Of a DNA stretch of 64,000 bases, positions 62,185-64,000 are shown piece by piece. Location of the stretch: positions 62,001 to 126,000 of the forward strand of contig JAFMJH010000004.1 of assembly GCA_017853555.1 (NCBI GenBank). The letters are read 5' to 3'. The translations under genes and the position numbers were made by a program. The notes under the pieces were generated by a model, which did no database searches, was not told the DNA's origin, and saw nothing but the letters and a program-made list of their open reading frames with translations. Position 1 is the stretch's first letter. The number at the start of each line of letters is the position of its first letter. The stretch comes from Steroidobacteraceae bacterium. Its GTDB lineage: Bacteria; Pseudomonadota; Gammaproteobacteria; Steroidobacterales; Steroidobacteraceae.

Positions 62185-62937
62185 TCACCTGCGAGACAAC
62201 TCGTAGGCACAAATATTGACCGCCGAGGCGAGATTGAGCGAATCGATCCCTCGCCCGCCCGGGATGGAAAATCGGTGGATGCCGGCGCTCACCAACAAGT
62301 CTTTGGGCAAACCGCGCGATTCGCTGCCGAAGGCGTAGACACCGAAGTCACGAAAGTCCGGGTTGCTCAAGGGTTCGCCTTGCACATCGAGCAGCGCAAT
62401 CGTCGGATGGCGCGCGAGCAACTGCTCGACGGTGACCTCGCATTCGATCGGTACGTGGAAAATCGCGCCCATGCTCGCGCGTACGACTTTTGGGTTGTAG
62501 GGGTCGACGCTTTGCGGCGACAACAGACAACGAAAACCACCGAACCATGCGAGCGTGCGCAGGATGGTGCCGAGATTTCCCGGGTCCTGGATGCCATGCA
62601 GATAGATCGTACGTTCGTCGGCTTGCAGCGGAGAAACAGGCGGCATGGGCACGACGGCCAGCACACCCTGCGGATTGCGCGTATCGCTCACCGCGGCGAT
62701 TTGGCGACTTGCCAAGCGGTGCACGCCGAGCCCGCGCCATCGATCTCCCATGGCATGCTCGGCGGCATATTCGTGGCTTACGTACACCTGTGCGGCGCCG
62801 AGCGCCGGGTGACGGGATACGGCTTTTTCCAGCTCGAGCACCAGGTGCTCGCCCTCCGCCAAAAAAAGCCCGCGCTCGTCGCGGAATTTTTTCTCGTGCA
62901 GCGATTTGAGCTCGTCGAGTTTCAACGGCGCATTCAT
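62185..62937 (-). CDS. TrmH/SpoU family RNA 2'-O-ribose methyltransferase
   Basis: 250 residues. The C-terminal SPOUT domain has the three motifs: LHGIQDPGNLGTILRT (motif 1, with Asn/Arg) near residues 112-127, FGSESRGLP (motif 2) near 203 and SIPGGRGIDSLNLASAVNI (motif 3) near 224-242. The N-terminal substrate-binding domain starts LKSLHEKKFRDERGLFLAEG. It methylates a ribose in rRNA or tRNA using SAM. The ATG at 62937 overlaps the stop of the FAD protein (ATGA), so the two are cotranscribed. Confidence 0.93.
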   Translation of the reverse strand: MNAPLKLDELKSLHEKKFRDERGLFLAEGEHLVLELEKAVSRHPALGAAQVYVSHEYAAEHAMGDRWRGLGVHRLASRQIAAVSDTRNPQGVLAVVPMPPVSPLQADERTIYLHGIQDPGNLGTILRTLAWFGGFRCLLSPQSVDPYNPKVVRASMGAIFHVPIECEVTVEQLLARHPTIALLDVQGEPLSNPDFRDFGVYAFGSESRGLPKDLLVSAGIHRFSIPGGRGIDSLNLASAVNICAYELSRR

Positions 62938-64000
62938 ACGCTCCCCGCACCCTGCAGACTTCTGACTACGGCCTCGGCCAATTTGATCCCATCCACGCCC
63001 GCAGACAGTATCCCGCCCGCGTAGCCCGCCCCCTCGCCGCCCGGAAACAAGCCACGGGTATTCAAACTTTGCAGCGTCGTCTCGTCACGCGTGATGCGGA
63101 CCGGCGACGACGTACGACTTTCGACGCCGGTCAGCACGGCATCCTCGCGATCGAACCCGCGTATCTGGCGCCCGAACGCAGGCAACGCCTCGCGTATCGC
63201 CTCGATGGCATAGGTCGGCAAGGACGTCGCGAGGTCGGTGAGCTTCACGCCGGGTTGATACGAAGGTTCCACTTCGCCCAATGCGGTCGATGCGCGGCCG
63301 GCGAGAAAATCGCCGACCAATTGACCGGGCGCCGAATAGTCTTCACCGCCGAGCAAATAGGCGCGACTTTCCAAAGTTTCTTGCAGCGCGAGCCCGGCCA
63401 AGGGGCCCCCGGGATAATCGGATGCCGGATCGATGCCCACGACGATGCCCGCGTTGGCGTTGCGCTCGTTGCGCGAGTACTGACTCATGCCGTTCGTGAC
63501 CACGCGCCCGGCCTCCGAGGTCGCCGCGACGACCGTGCCGCCCGGACACATGCAAAAACTGTAGACCGCGCGTCCGTTCTGCGCATGGTGCACGAGTTTG
63601 TAATCGGCGGCACCGATGTCCGGATGTCCGGCGAAACGCCCGAGTCGCGCGCGATCGATCATGGACTGCGGATGCTCGATGCGAAATCCGACGGCGAACG
63701 GTTTTGCTTCCATGAAGATGCCGCGACGCTCGAGCATCCGTACCGTATCGCGGGAACTGTGTCCGAGCGCGAGCACGACGTGTCGACTCTCGATACTCTC
63801 GCCACTGTCGAGCATGACACCGGCAACGCGTTTCGATCCGCTCGCATCCTCGTCGAGCAATAGATCCGTCACTTTCCGCTCGAAGCGGATTTCGCCGCCG
63901 AGCGCGATGATTTCTTCACGCAATCGGGCCACTACGCCCGTCAGACGAAACGTGCCGATATGCGGCTTGTTGACGTACATGATTTCCGGCGGTGCGCCGG
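62934..64000 (-). CDS. COG2509-type FAD-dependent protein (C-terminal part, cut by window edge)
   Basis: At least 355 residues; the N-terminal part lies past the right edge, since the frame continues (GAPPEIMYVNKPHIGTF at the edge, where the family has a similar segment internally). The visible part matches uncharacterised FAD-dependent dehydrogenases: LREEIIALGGEIRFERKV, VVLALGHSSRDTV, AKPFAVGFRIEHPQ, SFCMCPGGTVVAATSE (conserved Cys pair), FPGGEGAGYAGGI and SAGVDGIKLAEAV. The Rossmann GxGxxG motif would be beyond the edge. Redox substrate unknown. Coupled to the RNA methyltransferase. Confidence 0.88.
   Translation of the reverse strand, partial: GAPPEIMYVNKPHIGTFRLTGVVARLREEIIALGGEIRFERKVTDLLLDEDASGSKRVAGVMLDSGESIESRHVVLALGHSSRDTVRMLERRGIFMEAKPFAVGFRIEHPQSMIDRARLGRFAGHPDIGAADYKLVHHAQNGRAVYSFCMCPGGTVVAATSEAGRVVTNGMSQYSRNERNANAGIVVGIDPASDYPGGPLAGLALQETLESRAYLLGGEDYSAPGQLVGDFLAGRASTALGEVEPSYQPGVKLTDLATSLPTYAIEAIREALPAFGRQIRGFDREDAVLTGVESRTSSPVRITRDETTLQSLNTRGLFPGGEGAGYAGGILSAGVDGIKLAEAVVRSLQGAGSV

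Noticed and set aside
1-64000. CRISPR arrays, IS elements, integrases, tRNA or rRNA genes
   Set aside because: No regular repeat-spacer pattern, transposase or integrase motif, or clear RNA gene was found by eye; a tRNAscan/Rfam search would be decisive.

Overview
The window is GC-rich, densely packed chromosomal DNA from a Gram-negative proteobacterium. Three TonB-dependent outer-membrane receptors, many Sec/Tat/lipoprotein signal sequences, a PCu(A)C-SCO copper-delivery pair and a LacI-type regulator all point that way. The receptor and hydrolase style resembles free-living gammaproteobacteria such as Steroidobacterales/Nevskiales, or sphingomonads; this placement is an impression, not a proof. 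I saw no rRNA, tRNA, CRISPR array, IS element or phage gene.

Left part (1-16.6 kb) is mixed metabolism: an oligopeptide-type binding protein; a SDR oxidoreductase followed by a translationally coupled AlkB-like hydroxylase / methyltransferase / MFS set; an unknown polytopic membrane protein; an exported peptide/cell-wall group (M19 dipeptidase, AmiD-like amidase lipoprotein, APC permease, M20 amidohydrolase); PCu(A)C, SCO and MFS genes; a NmrA-like reductase and an Old Yellow Enzyme.

Centre (16.6-43.9 kb) is one large sugar/sugar-acid utilisation locus. It holds two TonB receptors, a LacI regulator, dgoK-dgoA, kdgK-eda, two PQQ dehydrogenases carrying an internal cytochrome c site, a SMP-30 lactonase, a 6-phosphogluconolactonase-like propeller, a second propeller, a four-cupin protein, a Tat-exported TIM-barrel isomerase/epimerase, a Tat-exported mandelate-racemase/ManD-type dehydratase, a mutarotase-like secreted protein, a RraA-family protein, a DgoT/ExuT-like MFS transporter, a Sel1/2-oxoglutarate oxygenase and an AllA-family protein. 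Similar palindromes (roughly TGAAAWCGWTTTCA) lie in at least five promoter regions of the locus, suggesting one LacI-family regulon. My reading is that sugars are imported by TonB receptors, oxidised by PQQ enzymes in the periplasm to lactones, hydrolysed, possibly dehydrated there, imported by MFS carriers and finished by kinase/aldolase pairs to pyruvate plus triose phosphate.

Right part (43.9-64 kb) holds a DUF885 protein coupled to glucokinase, a HlyD/FtsX-permease/ATPase exporter (DevBCA/MacAB-like), a third TonB receptor, an orphan Maf/DUF115 protein with a divergent small conserved protein, a type-B carboxylesterase, a PF10118 diiron-like hydrolase, a Tat-exported DUF1838 protein, an amidase, an esterase, a SpoU/TrmH RNA methyltransferase and the C-terminal part of a COG2509-type FAD protein running off the right edge.
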